Shown here piece by piece: positions 45,783-56,017 of a stretch of 64,000 bases of DNA. The stretch is from an uncultured Lachnospiraceae bacterium (lineage in GTDB: Bacteria > Bacillota > Clostridia > Lachnospirales > Lachnospiraceae). Numbering within the stretch: position 1 is the first letter of the stretch; each line of letters begins with the position of its first letter. The DNA lies in contig CAJUPJ010000016.1 in the NCBI GenBank assembly GCA_910588655.1, positions 1 through 64,000 of the forward strand, given 5' to 3'. The position numbers and the translations under genes were made by a program. The notes under the pieces were generated by a model. The model was not told the origin of the DNA. It made no database searches and was given only the letters and a program-made list of their open reading frames with translations.

Positions 45783-46868
45783 TTATTTTTTATATTTTTC
45801 CAATGAAGCCACTACTATTTTTTCACATAATTCTTCATAAGTTACATTAACTGCTGCTGCCTCTTGTGGAAGCAGGCTTACCGGAGTCATTCCTGGAAGT
45901 GTATTTGCCTCAAGGCAGTATAAATTCCCTTTTGCATCAAGCAGGAAATCTATCCTTGCATATGCCTCAAGTTTAAGCATACCATATACTTTCTTTGCAT
46001 AACCCTGTATTTCATTACACAGTTTTTCACTTATATCTGCCGGGCACACATCATCTGCCATTCCTGGCTGGTATTTCGTTTCGTAATCATAAAATCCCTG
46101 CTTTGGTATTATTTCAATAACAGGATAAGCTTCACCATCAACTACTCCAGCCGAAAGTTCCCTTCCTTTTATATATTCCTCAACAAGTATTTCATCCTCA
46201 TACCTGGACGCGGTTTCCAGTGCTTTCTGGTACTCTTCCCTGTTATTTGCTATGCTTACGCCAACACTTGAGCCACCACAGCATGGCTTTACAACACATG
46301 GAAACATGCTATCCTGTAGCTGCTTTCTTCCCTTAAACCCTTCTTCTATCTCTTTTTTTGTAACAATAAAACCATAAGGCACTGGTATGCCGCCTTCTTT
46401 TAATATCTTTTTAGATATAAACTTATCCATTGCAAGCGAACTTCCAAATGAGCCTGAACCTGTATATTTTATCCCAAGTATATCAAATGCTGCCTGAAGC
46501 CTTCCATTCTCACCATCAGCCCCATGAAGCGCCATAAATACAATATCAGCCATGTGGCATATTTCAAGGACATTAGGACCTGGAAGCCCGTCATTATTCC
46601 ATTTATCTTTCAAAGAAGCACTACGCATCTTCTTAATTTCTTCTATATCAGGGTCTGTAACATTTATATCGTGTATTTCATTATTAAGCAGGGTTTTCTT
46701 ATCAAATATGCCTTCTAAAGACATGCCCTCTTCACCATAACCAAAAAATACATCAAGCAGGACTGCTTTATGCCCGTTTTCCCTTAGAGCTTTACACACT
46801 CCTCTTCCCGTAACAAGGGAAACCTCCCTCTCTGTACTAATACCTCCAGTTAAAACAACAATATTCAC
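45783..46868 (-). CDS. ddl: D-alanine--D-alanine ligase
   Basis: The likely start is a GTG at 46868 (reads M-NIVVLTGGISTEREVSL), 5 bases after GGAGG; the ATG 12 bases earlier is part of that box. The 361-residue ATP-grasp enzyme shows HGADGENGRLQAAFDILG, KPCCGGSSVGVSIANN and LEANTLPGMTPVSLLPQEA. It makes the D-Ala-D-Ala dipeptide for murein. Palindrome locus 4 begins 97 bases upstream of this start. Confidence 0.95.
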   Translation of the reverse strand: MNIVVLTGGISTEREVSLVTGRGVCKALRENGHKAVLLDVFFGYGEEGMSLEGIFDKKTLLNNEIHDINVTDPDIEEIKKMRSASLKDKWNNDGLPGPNVLEICHMADIVFMALHGADGENGRLQAAFDILGIKYTGSGSFGSSLAMDKFISKKILKEGGIPVPYGFIVTKKEIEEGFKGRKQLQDSMFPCVVKPCCGGSSVGVSIANNREEYQKALETASRYEDEILVEEYIKGRELSAGVVDGEAYPVIEIIPKQGFYDYETKYQPGMADDVCPADISEKLCNEIQGYAKKVYGMLKLEAYARIDFLLDAKGNLYCLEANTLPGMTPVSLLPQEAAAVNVTYEELCEKIVVASLEKYKK

Positions 46869-46964
46869 AATAACCTCCATTCTGCACCAAAATGCTGCAA
46901 GCTTTCATTTGATATATTAACACAGGCAAGGAAAATGTCAAGAAGCAAGTCCTGTGGATATGGG

Positions 46965-47600
46965 ATAATTTACAGTTATCCGATGTTGGTGTGCGGATGA
47001 CGGACGGTTTCTGTGCCAGAGCCAGAATATTCCATACAGGGGTACGCTTGCGCTACGGTAAGCCACGCAGCGACACATAAAGCCATATAATTAATGTTAC
47101 GAAATAAACTTACGTTTCTTTCGTAACATTAATTATATGGCTTAAAGTACCCCTGTATGGAATATTTATGGCATCTGGCACATGAAACCTGCCATTATAA
47201 ACCCGTAAACCAATAAGATACTGGACAGCAGGATAACTGTAAATTATATATGGTGTAATTATTCTGCCAGACACTTCCGTCTGTCTGGATAAAATGCCGC
47301 ACACCATAATTTCCAGTTATCCTGCTAAATCTGCTGGTTTATGGTTTTTTCTGGAATTTTGCCACCAGGCAGCAGGTTTCCAGTGTCCTATCTAATATTA
47401 TTCCATGACAGGGGCACTTCAGCACCGCCGGCATTTAAGCCCATATAGCCCAGGAGATTTTTTGAGGGGATATATGGGCTTTATGTGCCGCTGCGTGGGC
47501 TGACGTAGCGCAAGCGTGCCCTGTCATGAAATAATTTAGTGGGACACTGGAAACGCTGCGTCCGTCATCCGCACACCAACATCGGATAACTGTAAATTAT
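46965..47600. repeat. paired long-palindrome locus 4 (two type II palindromes, no inserts)
   Basis: The outer ends are a perfect 40-base inverted repeat (46965-47004 with 47561-47600). The left palindrome is 46965-47247 and the right one 47306-47600; each has its own ATAATTTACAGTTATCC-type inner end. The left apex pairs ATTAATGTTACGAAA with its complement (about 47091-47127); the right apex pairs AAGCCCATATA with TATATGGGCTT. The 58-base spacer contains ATTATTCTGCCAGACACTTC. It lies between the NlpC/P60 gene terminator and ddl. Confidence 0.92.
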
Positions 47601-47693
47601 AATGTGTTTGGGAATTTATGAAACGGACGTGCTAACAATCCCTGCATTTTGTATTTTGCAACAATATTTGGTATTAACAATAAAAATTAATTT

Positions 47694-47726
47694 AACCCCC
47701 AGGCTGCTTTACGCAGCCTGGGGGTT
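47694..47726 (-). terminator. strong terminator of the NlpC/P60 gene
   Basis: A perfect 14-bp GC-rich stem AACCCCCAGGCTGC (47694-47707)/GCAGCCTGGGGGTT (47713-47726) is followed on the minus strand by AAATTAATTTTT. Confidence 0.9.
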
Positions 47727-47760
47727 CCCATAAGCTTATTTATCCAGCCAGGTTAAATTA

Positions 47761-49548
47761 TTATCCTACTGGCCTTGCTATCATTACTATTGAATCATTC
47801 TGTGAATATTCATAGTGTATTACTGCATTATTGCTGCTGCTGGCTGATACATCCATATCCTGTCCTGTATACATTTCTACATGTGATATGTTTTTATAAC
47901 GTCCGTTCTTTGTATATGAGAAGAATACTAAGTCGCCTGGAAGCAGCTTGTCGCTTGGTACTGCTTTGTTATAAAGCGTCTTTCCGTTTTCTGTACACCA
48001 TTTTGCTATATCAGCGGCTGTTGGCGCCCATCCGGATTCCACCCCAAAAAATACATCATACCTGGAATAAACCCTCCAGATAAGTGAACTACAGTCATAA
48101 TAGCCTTTTCTCATTCTTTTAGCCTGGCTGTAATGTGTCTTTGTGTTGGAGATTGATATAGCTTTTTTGGATGCCTTATAGCCTTTAATGGAAGCTATTT
48201 CAACTGGTATCTCTATTTTGCGTCCGTCTGCATTAACAGTAATAACTGAATTACCTGCTTTTAATGCTTCAACCATGCCTTCTTCATCTACAGAAGCGAC
48301 TGCCTTTTTACTGCTTTTAAATGTTACTGTGCTTTTTTCTTCATCCAGCCCTTCTATCTTTATCTGGTCTGTACCGCCTTTACAGTTAATAATACCGTCA
48401 CCGTCATAATAAGGGTCTGTTACTGTTATATAGCATACAATATCCCTGCCATCTGCATTAATTATAACTACATCTTCACCTGTATTATTGGCATAAAGTT
48501 TTCCTGCTTTTTTAAAATAAGCTGTTCCATTTTCACTATTCTTTAAATTCCATTCAACTGTGCTGGCTTCATTTAAACCATCAATTGTGATATTTTTAGT
48601 AACACCTTCTGCTATTACTATATCTGTTTCTGCAAGAACAGGGTCTGTTACCACAAGTTTAGTTTCAAGTCTTATGGCATCACCATTTTTTGGTGTTATA
48701 ACTGCTGCCAGGCCTGTTTCACCTAGTGCAACAGCAGCAATCCCGCTTCCGCTGGTAATTGCAGCAGTTTCATTAGAAATTTCCCATTTTACTGGAATAT
48801 CTTCTTCAAATGGTGCATAATTTATTATTACAGGTGAATATGCTTCTGAACCTGCTGCTCTTGCCTGTGTCCCACTGGCAAATGCAGGAGCAGATATATT
48901 TACCTGTGCAACTTCCATCTTTATGCCGTCATCACCTGAAACATAAATTTTAGCACCTTCAAAACCATCTGCAGTAACACTTCCGTCTGCATTTACTACT
49001 ACGTTTTCATTGGAGGATGTATACATATACCTGCCCGTATCATATATCTGTGCTGCCATAAGGTAATAGCTGCTGCCATATGTTAAATCTACCTGCTCTG
49101 GGTCAAGCACTTCTATTATTATTGTCTCTGTTTGTGTAATATTATTATATGTAAATGTAATATCAGCTTTGGCACTTCCTGCTGAAAGGGCTTTTACTGT
49201 ACCATCACTGTCCAGGCTTGCGCACGCAGGCTCAGGGTTTTCACTGTTCCAGCTATAACTTATCTGGTAATCTGCATCTGCTGCATTATAATCGCCGCTG
49301 TAATTAGTTCCTAAAAACTCTTCACTTACAAAACTTCCCAGGCTTAAAGCACCGCCTGTAAATACTTTGGCGCTGTCCTGGTATAAAAGCTTGTCTAACG
49401 CAGAGGCTTTCTGCCATAAAAGACAGCTTGCCATAAGCATGGCAAATAAACACAGGAGTTTCTTCTGCTTAATAATCCTGCTAATGCCTGCAAGTATATT
49501 TTTTGTGTTCTTTTTGTCTTTAACAAGGTCTTTAATAAGGCCAGTCAT
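47761..49548 (-). CDS. secreted NlpC/P60 peptidoglycan endopeptidase with Big_2-like domains
   Basis: This 595-residue protein has a basic N-terminus and a hydrophobic signal at about residues 31-50 (KLLCLFAMLMASCLLWQ, then KASA). Several Ig-like bacterial domains (Big_2 type) follow, with turns such as LDSDGTVKALSAGSAKADIT and VASVDEEGMVEALKAGNSVI. The C-terminal NlpC/P60 domain (about residues 480-595) has the catalytic Cys in GYYDCSSLIWRVY and His in KNISHVEMYTGQD, with GDLVFFSY between. It probably cleaves peptide bridges in murein outside the cell. Confidence 0.9.
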   Translation of the reverse strand: MTGLIKDLVKDKKNTKNILAGISRIIKQKKLLCLFAMLMASCLLWQKASALDKLLYQDSAKVFTGGALSLGSFVSEEFLGTNYSGDYNAADADYQISYSWNSENPEPACASLDSDGTVKALSAGSAKADITFTYNNITQTETIIIEVLDPEQVDLTYGSSYYLMAAQIYDTGRYMYTSSNENVVVNADGSVTADGFEGAKIYVSGDDGIKMEVAQVNISAPAFASGTQARAAGSEAYSPVIINYAPFEEDIPVKWEISNETAAITSGSGIAAVALGETGLAAVITPKNGDAIRLETKLVVTDPVLAETDIVIAEGVTKNITIDGLNEASTVEWNLKNSENGTAYFKKAGKLYANNTGEDVVIINADGRDIVCYITVTDPYYDGDGIINCKGGTDQIKIEGLDEEKSTVTFKSSKKAVASVDEEGMVEALKAGNSVITVNADGRKIEIPVEIASIKGYKASKKAISISNTKTHYSQAKRMRKGYYDCSSLIWRVYSRYDVFFGVESGWAPTAADIAKWCTENGKTLYNKAVPSDKLLPGDLVFFSYTKNGRYKNISHVEMYTGQDMDVSASSSNNAVIHYEYSQNDSIVMIARPVG

Positions 49549-49685
49549 CTTTCATCCTCCATTCTGTTCCTTTTTGTCAATACAGGCTTTGCAATATGCA
49601 TTGCCTGCCCTGCTACATACCACATAAGCAAGCATCCAGGCTTTATGTCTTTATGGCATAAATAGGATAAGCCTGCTTTATGAGG

Positions 49686-50288
49686 TTACATATCATCTTT
49701 AAAGTTCTCATAGACCATGTCGATATACTCCCATATCTCATCCTTGCCGGCTTTTGTAACAGCCGAAAATGGTATTACAGGTGTGCCTTCTTCTACATCC
49801 AGCGTATTTTTTATATCCTGTATATGTGCCGCTTTCTGTGCGCGTTTTATTTTATCCTCTTTCGTTGCAATAATTATAGGATTAAAACCATAGCTTATGC
49901 ACCAGTTGTACATCTGTATATCATTGCTGTTAGGTGTGTGGCGTATATCCACAAGTAAAAATACAAGCCTGAGGACTTTTGAGCCTTCAAGATAATTATT
50001 AATCATTTTGCCCCATTTTGCAACAAGGTTTTTAGATACTTTTGCATACCCGTATCCCGGCAAATCAACAAAATACAGCATTTCATTTATATTGTAGAAA
50101 TTGATTGTCTGGGTTTTGCCAGGCTGGGAGGAAGTCCTTGCATATGATTTCCTCTCTGCCAGGCTGTTGATAAGTGATGATTTGCCAACATTTGACCGCC
50201 CTGCAAATGCAATTTCAAGCAGGCTGTTCTCTGGAAGCCTGCTTGTAACGCCACAGACTGTTTCAAGGTTTATACTTTTTACCTTCAT
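49686..50288 (-). CDS. engB: ribosome biogenesis GTPase YsxC/EngB
   Basis: This 200-residue GTPase is needed for 50S subunit assembly. G1 is GRSNVGKSSLIN (near residue 30), G3 is DLPGYGYAKV, G4 is TKEDK and G5 is FSAVTKAG. It starts directly at the lon stop (no gap), so it is translated from the lon mRNA; the lon-engB pair is conserved in Firmicutes. Confidence 0.95.
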   Translation of the reverse strand: MKVKSINLETVCGVTSRLPENSLLEIAFAGRSNVGKSSLINSLAERKSYARTSSQPGKTQTINFYNINEMLYFVDLPGYGYAKVSKNLVAKWGKMINNYLEGSKVLRLVFLLVDIRHTPNSNDIQMYNWCISYGFNPIIIATKEDKIKRAQKAAHIQDIKNTLDVEEGTPVIPFSAVTKAGKDEIWEYIDMVYENFKDDM

Positions 50289-52616
50289 CTATACTAAAAC
50301 CTCCCCGAATACTTCTTCTGCATGTTGTACATATTTTACACTTATCCCGTCTAAAATCTCTTTCTCAAGGTCATCAATATCCTTTTTATTCTTAAGAGGC
50401 ACTAACACAAGCTTTATCCCAGCCGACTTTGCAGCAAGGATTTTTTCCTTTAAACCGCCTATAGGGAGCACACGTCCCCTTAATGTAAGCTCACCAGTCA
50501 TAGCAACATCTGGCCGTACCTTTTTATCTGTTACAGCCGAATAAATTGCTGTAGCCATAGTAATGCCCGCTGACGGCCCGTCCTTTGGCACTGCACCTTC
50601 TGGCACATGCAGGTGTACATCATGCTTTTCAAAATATTCCTCTGGGAAACTGTCTGGGATAACTGACCTTACATATGACAATGCAATTTTAGCTGATTCC
50701 TGCATTACATCACCAAGTTTCCCTGTGAGTTCCAGCTTTCCTGTACCCTTCATAATATTTACTTCTATCTCCAGTGTGTCACCACCTGTGCTTGTCCACG
50801 CCAGTCCTCTGGCTATTCCTGCTGCTGCCTCTTTATTTGCCATATCTGTTGTGTATTTTTCTGTGCCAAGGAATTTCCTTATATTGCGCTCTGAAACCCT
50901 GGTCTTGCTTTCTGCGTCTTTAGCCACTTCCATAGCAGCCTTACGGCAAATCTGCGCAATTTTCCTTTCAAGGTTCCTGACTCCTGCTTCCCTTGTATAA
51001 TTTTCAATAATTATCCTGACCGCCTTATCTGATATATTAAGCTGGTTTTTTGTCAAACCATTGGCATTTTTTTGTTTTTCTATAAGATGTTCCTTTGCAA
51101 TATGGAATTTTTCATTTGATGTATAGCCAGAAAGCTCTATAACCTCCATCCTGTCAAGCAACGGCCTTGGAATTGTATCAGTAGTGTTTGCTGTACATAT
51201 AAACATTACTTTGGATAAATCAACAGGCATTTCTACATAGTGGTCACGGAAATATTTATTCTGCTCAGGGTCTAATACTTCAAGCAGCGCTGATGACGGG
51301 TCTCCTTTATAATCGTTGCCAAGCTTGTCTATTTCGTCTAAAAGCATTACTGGGTTTTTGGCTTTAGCTGTCCTTAATGCGGCAACAATCCTTCCTGGCA
51401 TTGCACCTACATAAGTACGCCGGTGCCCCCTTATTTCTGCTTCATCACGTACACCTCCAAGGCAGATACGCACATATTTCCTGTTCATTGATTTTGCAAC
51501 AGACTTTGCTATTGAAGTCTTTCCTGTGCCTGGAGGTCCTGTAAGGCATATAACAGGGCTTTGCCCGTCTTTTTTAATTGCCTTGACTGCTATACATTCA
51601 AGCACTCTTTCCTTAACCTTTTCCAGTCCATAGTGTTCTTTATCAAGCACTTCCCTTGCACGCACAACATCTGTGTTGCTTTTGCTTTCCTTTTTCCATG
51701 GAATATCTAAAAGTGTTTCAATATATCCCCTTATAACAGCATTTTCAGAAGAACTGGAACTTGTAATTTTAAACCGCCTTATTTCTTCTGTAAGCCTTTT
51801 CTTTACTTTTTTAGGCGCTTTAAGCTTCTTTAATGACTCTGTATATTTATCTGCGTCTGAGTCTGAATCATCCTCACCAAGTTCTTTGTGTATGGCTTTC
51901 ATCTGTTCACGCAGGTAATATTCACGCTGGTTGCTCTCTACCTGTGATTTTACACGCCTTGCAATATCATCCTGTATGCGTGCTATTCCTGTTTCGCGGC
52001 TTAATACTACTGAAAGCTGCTCATGCCGGTCTATTATGCTGTCTTCTGAAAGAATTTTCTGCTTTATCTGGTAATTTACAGGAATATTTGAGCTAATCTG
52101 GTATATTAATGTGTCTAAATCAGTTATATTCAATATTTCATCTACAAGCTTCTGGTTAAACCTGCCATTTGCATTTGTATATACCTGGAATAAATCCTTA
52201 AGCCCGCGTACCATAGCAACAATTTCCAGTGTATATGATGTATCTTTGGTTTCTGGAATGTTTTCAAGCGTTCCTGCCATATAACCATCCATTGTTTCAA
52301 GATACATAAGTTTCATCCGTTCCCTGCCGGATATAACCACCCTTATAATTTTACCAGGCATATTTACAATCTGCTTTACTTCCGCAAGAGTGCCTGTTTC
52401 AAATAAATCATCCATGCCTGGTGTTTCAACAGCCGGGTCTTTCTGTGCAACAGTAAACACAAGCTGCCTGCCATTCATAGCTTCTTTAAGTGCCTTGACT
52501 GTATTCTCACGCCCCACTTCAAAATATACAGTAGTCTTTGGGAATACAACCAGGTCTCTTAATGTAACTATGGGAATTCCTTCCATTTTACCTGTTACAT
52601 CTAAATTTTCTTCCAT
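50289..52616 (-). CDS. lon: ATP-dependent protease Lon
   Basis: This 775-residue cytosolic AAA+ protease has an N-terminal substrate domain beginning IPIVTLRDLVVFPKT. The ATPase shows Walker A GPPGTGKTSIAKSVA and Walker B VMLLDEIDKLG. The protease domain carries the catalytic Ser in PKDGPSAGITMATAIYS and Lys in GGLKEKILAAKSAGI. It degrades misfolded and regulatory proteins. It follows clpX after 85 bases that hold a hairpin. Confidence 0.96.
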   Translation of the reverse strand: MEENLDVTGKMEGIPIVTLRDLVVFPKTTVYFEVGRENTVKALKEAMNGRQLVFTVAQKDPAVETPGMDDLFETGTLAEVKQIVNMPGKIIRVVISGRERMKLMYLETMDGYMAGTLENIPETKDTSYTLEIVAMVRGLKDLFQVYTNANGRFNQKLVDEILNITDLDTLIYQISSNIPVNYQIKQKILSEDSIIDRHEQLSVVLSRETGIARIQDDIARRVKSQVESNQREYYLREQMKAIHKELGEDDSDSDADKYTESLKKLKAPKKVKKRLTEEIRRFKITSSSSSENAVIRGYIETLLDIPWKKESKSNTDVVRAREVLDKEHYGLEKVKERVLECIAVKAIKKDGQSPVICLTGPPGTGKTSIAKSVAKSMNRKYVRICLGGVRDEAEIRGHRRTYVGAMPGRIVAALRTAKAKNPVMLLDEIDKLGNDYKGDPSSALLEVLDPEQNKYFRDHYVEMPVDLSKVMFICTANTTDTIPRPLLDRMEVIELSGYTSNEKFHIAKEHLIEKQKNANGLTKNQLNISDKAVRIIIENYTREAGVRNLERKIAQICRKAAMEVAKDAESKTRVSERNIRKFLGTEKYTTDMANKEAAAGIARGLAWTSTGGDTLEIEVNIMKGTGKLELTGKLGDVMQESAKIALSYVRSVIPDSFPEEYFEKHDVHLHVPEGAVPKDGPSAGITMATAIYSAVTDKKVRPDVAMTGELTLRGRVLPIGGLKEKILAAKSAGIKLVLVPLKNKKDIDDLEKEILDGISVKYVQHAEEVFGEVLV

Positions 52617-52652
52617 TTAATATCCTGTCTCCATTCTGTTTTTATATAACCT

Positions 52653-52681
52653 AAACAGAGGGATTTACTTAATCCCCCTGT
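52653..52681 (-). terminator. hairpin between clpX and lon
   Basis: An imperfect 12-bp stem AACAGAGGGATT (52653-52664) with AATCCCCCTGTT (52670-52681) has only a short T-run after it on the minus strand. It may attenuate transcription from clpX into lon rather than stop it. Confidence 0.45.
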
Positions 52682-52701
52682 TTACTGGCTTTCTATAAAG
52701 C

Positions 52702-53979
52702 CTATGCAATTTCGTTTTTAGTTCTTCTGCTTGTACGCCTGGTTTCGTTATTGTCAAGTACCAGCAGGGGTTCTTCATCGCCTGTTACTGATTCTTTAGT
52801 GATAATACATTCTTTAACTTTATCATCTGATGGCACTTCAAACATAGCATCCATCATAATTGATTCCATAATTGCACGCAGCCCTCTTGCACCTGTCTTT
52901 CTTTCAACAGAACGCTTTGCAACTGCTGCAATGGCATCATCTTCAAATGACAGTTTTACATTATCTAATTCAAATAACTTTTTATACTGCTTTGTAATTG
53001 CATTCTTAGGCTCAACAAGAATTCTTTTCAGTGCTTCTTCATCAAGCAAATCCAGTGCAACATTGACTGGAAGCCTTCCTATAAGTTCTGGTATAATACC
53101 AAATTTAACAAAGTCCTCTGGAAGCACCTGGCGGAATAAATCGCCAATATTTTCATCCCTTTTTGTTGAAATCTCCGCATTAAACCCGATGGATTTCCTG
53201 CCTATACGTGTACCTATAATATTTTCCAGCCCGTCAAATGCGCCGCCACAGATAAATAATATATTTGTTGTGTCTATCTGGTAAAATTCCTGGTGAGGGT
53301 GTTTCCTTCCGCCCTGTGGCGGCACACTTGCAACAGTGCCCTCTAAAATTTTAAGAAGTGCCTGCTGTACGCCTTCACCTGAAACATCCCTTGTAATTGA
53401 TACATTTTCACCTTTACGTGTAATTTTATCAATCTCATCTATATAGATAATTCCATGTGAAGCCCTCTCCATATCATACTCTGCTGCCTGTATAATCTTT
53501 AAAAGGATATTTTCCACATCTTCACCTACATATCCTGCTTCTGTAAGTGCTGTAGCGTCTGCAATAGCAAATGGGACATTAAGTATCTTTGCAAGTGTCT
53601 GTGCAAGGAATGTCTTGCCTGAACCAGTAGGCCCAATCATCATAATATTGCTTTTCTGCAGTTCTACATCCATATTGCGGCTTGAAAGTACACGTTTATA
53701 ATGGTTATAAACCGACACAGAAAGCACCTTCTTGGCTTCTTCCTGCCCTACTACATATTCATCAAGGAATTCTTTGATTTCCTTTGGTTTAAGAAGGTTT
53801 ATATCCATATCATTCATATATAATTCATCGTCATTGACATCCTCTTCAATGATTTCAGAACAAAGTTCAATACACTGGTCGCAGATATAGACACCTGGCC
53901 CTGCAACCAATTTGTGTACCTGGTTCTGCGTCTTTCCACAGAATGAACACTTAAGCTTTGCTTCATCTTTTTTTATGCC
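52702..53979 (-). CDS. clpX: ATP-dependent Clp protease ATP-binding subunit ClpX
   Basis: The start at 53979 (MGIKKDEAKLKCSFCG) follows GGAGGTAGC. The 425-residue unfoldase has an N-terminal C4 zinc domain (CSFCGKTQNQVHKLVAGP, then CDQCIELC). Walker A is GPTGSGKTFLAQTLA, the pore loop is GYVGEDVE, and Walker B is IIYIDEIDKITRK. It feeds substrates to ClpP, encoded just upstream (46 bases). Confidence 0.96.
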   Translation of the reverse strand, partial: GIKKDEAKLKCSFCGKTQNQVHKLVAGPGVYICDQCIELCSEIIEEDVNDDELYMNDMDINLLKPKEIKEFLDEYVVGQEEAKKVLSVSVYNHYKRVLSSRNMDVELQKSNIMMIGPTGSGKTFLAQTLAKILNVPFAIADATALTEAGYVGEDVENILLKIIQAAEYDMERASHGIIYIDEIDKITRKGENVSITRDVSGEGVQQALLKILEGTVASVPPQGGRKHPHQEFYQIDTTNILFICGGAFDGLENIIGTRIGRKSIGFNAEISTKRDENIGDLFRQVLPEDFVKFGIIPELIGRLPVNVALDLLDEEALKRILVEPKNAITKQYKKLFELDNVKLSFEDDAIAAVAKRSVERKTGARGLRAIMESIMMDAMFEVPSDDKVKECIITKESVTGDEEPLLVLDNNETRRTSRRTKNEIA

Positions 53980-54025
53980 CATTGCTACCTCCAAACAAAC
54001 TAATGAAAAACAATGCCTGTTATTA

Positions 54026-54613
54026 TTATTTCCTCTTTGTGATTATTTCATCTATAAGTCCATAATCTTTAGCTTCCTGTGCTGTCATATAATTATCACG
54101 CTCTGTATCAATCTGTATCTGCTCCAGGTCTTTTCCTGTATTGGCAGCAAGTATTTCATTCAGGCGGCTTCTTGTCTTTAAAATCTGTTCTGCTACTATG
54201 CGGATTTCTGTTTCCTGTCCTTTTGCCCCGCCTGATGGCTGGTGTATCATAACTTCTGCATTAGGAAGCGCAAACCTTTTGCCCTTTGTGCCACCTGCAA
54301 GCAGGAAAGCGCCCATGCTGGCAGCAAGTCCCATACAGATAGTTGAAACATCACATTTTATATAGTTCATTGTATCATATATTGCAAACCCTGCACTTAC
54401 TGAACCGCCAGGGCTGTTTATATAAAACTGCACGTCCTTTTCTGAATCCTGTGATTCAAGGAAAAGAAGCTGTGATACAAGAAGGCTTGCTACATCGTCA
54501 TTTACTTCCCCTGTAAGGAATATAATCCTGTCTTGTAAAAGCCTTGAATAAATATCATATGAGCGCTCGCCGCTGCTCGTCTTTTCGATAACATAAGGTA
54601 TGCTATACCCCAT
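54026..54613 (-). CDS. clpP: ATP-dependent Clp protease proteolytic subunit
   Basis: This 195-residue serine peptidase forms the 14-mer chamber. The catalytic triad is Ser in GLAASMGAFLLAGG, His in VMIHQPSGGAKGQ and Asp in TERDNYMTAQEAKDYGLIDE. The start MGYSIPYVIEKTSSGERSYD is the usual one. It lies 38 bases after tig in the tig-clpP-clpX-lon-engB group. Confidence 0.97.
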   Translation of the reverse strand: MGYSIPYVIEKTSSGERSYDIYSRLLQDRIIFLTGEVNDDVASLLVSQLLFLESQDSEKDVQFYINSPGGSVSAGFAIYDTMNYIKCDVSTICMGLAASMGAFLLAGGTKGKRFALPNAEVMIHQPSGGAKGQETEIRIVAEQILKTRSRLNEILAANTGKDLEQIQIDTERDNYMTAQEAKDYGLIDEIITKRK

Positions 54614-54651
54614 AACTTCTCACCATTCCTTTCTGGTTTTAAAGCCTGGTT

Positions 54652-55950
54652 TTAATTTTCCTGGCTCTTTTCAGCAGCGGAAGCTACAACAAGTTCTACA
54701 GCTTTCTGTACAGCTATATCCATGCGTATCTGTTCTTTCTCATTGTCACTAATTAATCCAGTGAGCTTGTCTTTCTCCATGTTGTAAGCTTCTGCCATTC
54801 TCTCAACTTCCTTGTCATAGTCTTCATCTGACACTTCAATGTTTTCAGCAGCAGCTACTGCTTCAAGTACAAGACGGCTCTGTATACGTTTAAGTGCCTG
54901 TGGCTTTAATTCATCAATCATTTTCTGTAGTGTCAGGCCTGTAAGCTGCATATACTGTTCCATTGAAAGCCCCTGTGCCTGGAGACGCTGTGCAAATTCC
55001 TGTGTTATCTGCCTTGTCTGTGCATCAACCATAGGGTCTGGAATTTCCATCTGTGAATTCTCAATAATTGCGCCAATTACTTCTTCTTCCTTTTCCCTTT
55101 CAAGCGCTGCTTCCTTATTTTCAAGAAGTTTTTTCTTTAAGTCTTCCTTATATTCTTCTAATGTGTCAAAATCAGATACATCCTGTGCAAATTCATCATC
55201 AATATCAGGAAGTTCTTTTACTTTTATATCATTAATTTCTACATAGAATACAGCATCTTTGCCTCTGAGTTCCTCTGCCTGGTACATATCAGGGAATGTT
55301 ACATGTACTTCTACAGAATCGCCTGCGTTTTTGCCAATAAGCTGTTCTTCAAAATTATCAATAAATGTATGTGAACCAAGGACAAGTGAATAGTCTTCTG
55401 CTTTGCCGCCTTCAAACTGTTCACCATCAACATACCCGTCAAAGTTTATAATAACAGTATCTCCCTCTTGTGTTGCCCTGTCATCAACTGTAATCATACG
55501 TGAGTTATTTTCCCTTACCCTGCTGATTTCAGTGTCTACTTCTTCATCTGTTACTTCTGCAGTCTTCTTTTCAACTTCTATTCCTTTGTATTCACCAAGA
55601 GTAATTTCTGGTTTAACTGCTACTGTTGCAGCAAATATAAAAGGAGTGCCCTTTTCTATCTGTTCAACTTCTATTTCAGGCTGGGAAACGATTTCTAAAC
55701 CACTTTCCTTTGCAGCATTTTCATATGCATCAGGAATTATGATATTGGCAGCATCTTCATAAAACACGCTGGCACCATACATTTTTTCTATCATTTTACG
55801 TGGAGCTTTTCCCTTGCGGAAGCCTGGCATTGCTATCTTGTTCCTGCTTTTTTTATATGCTTCATCAAGCGCTTTTTCAAATTCCTGTGCTGGAACTTCA
55901 ATAACAAGCTTTGCCATATTCTTCTCTAACTTTTCTACCTGTACACTCAT
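54652..55950 (-). CDS. tig: trigger factor
   Basis: This 432-residue ribosome-bound chaperone and peptidyl-prolyl isomerase begins with the ribosome-binding domain; its signature is MPGFRKGKAPRKMIEKMYG (residues 41-59). The FKBP-type domain at about 150-245 shows GDTVIINFDGYVDGEQFEGG. The long helical C-terminal domain includes DAQTRQITQEFAQRLQAQG. AGGAGG precedes the ATG. Confidence 0.96.
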   Translation of the reverse strand: MSVQVEKLEKNMAKLVIEVPAQEFEKALDEAYKKSRNKIAMPGFRKGKAPRKMIEKMYGASVFYEDAANIIIPDAYENAAKESGLEIVSQPEIEVEQIEKGTPFIFAATVAVKPEITLGEYKGIEVEKKTAEVTDEEVDTEISRVRENNSRMITVDDRATQEGDTVIINFDGYVDGEQFEGGKAEDYSLVLGSHTFIDNFEEQLIGKNAGDSVEVHVTFPDMYQAEELRGKDAVFYVEINDIKVKELPDIDDEFAQDVSDFDTLEEYKEDLKKKLLENKEAALEREKEEEVIGAIIENSQMEIPDPMVDAQTRQITQEFAQRLQAQGLSMEQYMQLTGLTLQKMIDELKPQALKRIQSRLVLEAVAAAENIEVSDEDYDKEVERMAEAYNMEKDKLTGLISDNEKEQIRMDIAVQKAVELVVASAAEKSQEN

Positions 55951-56017
55951 TTTAATATTTCCTCCTTATAATAAACGGGTAATCTCCCGTAATTTACCAT
56001 TTGTATAATATATCATG

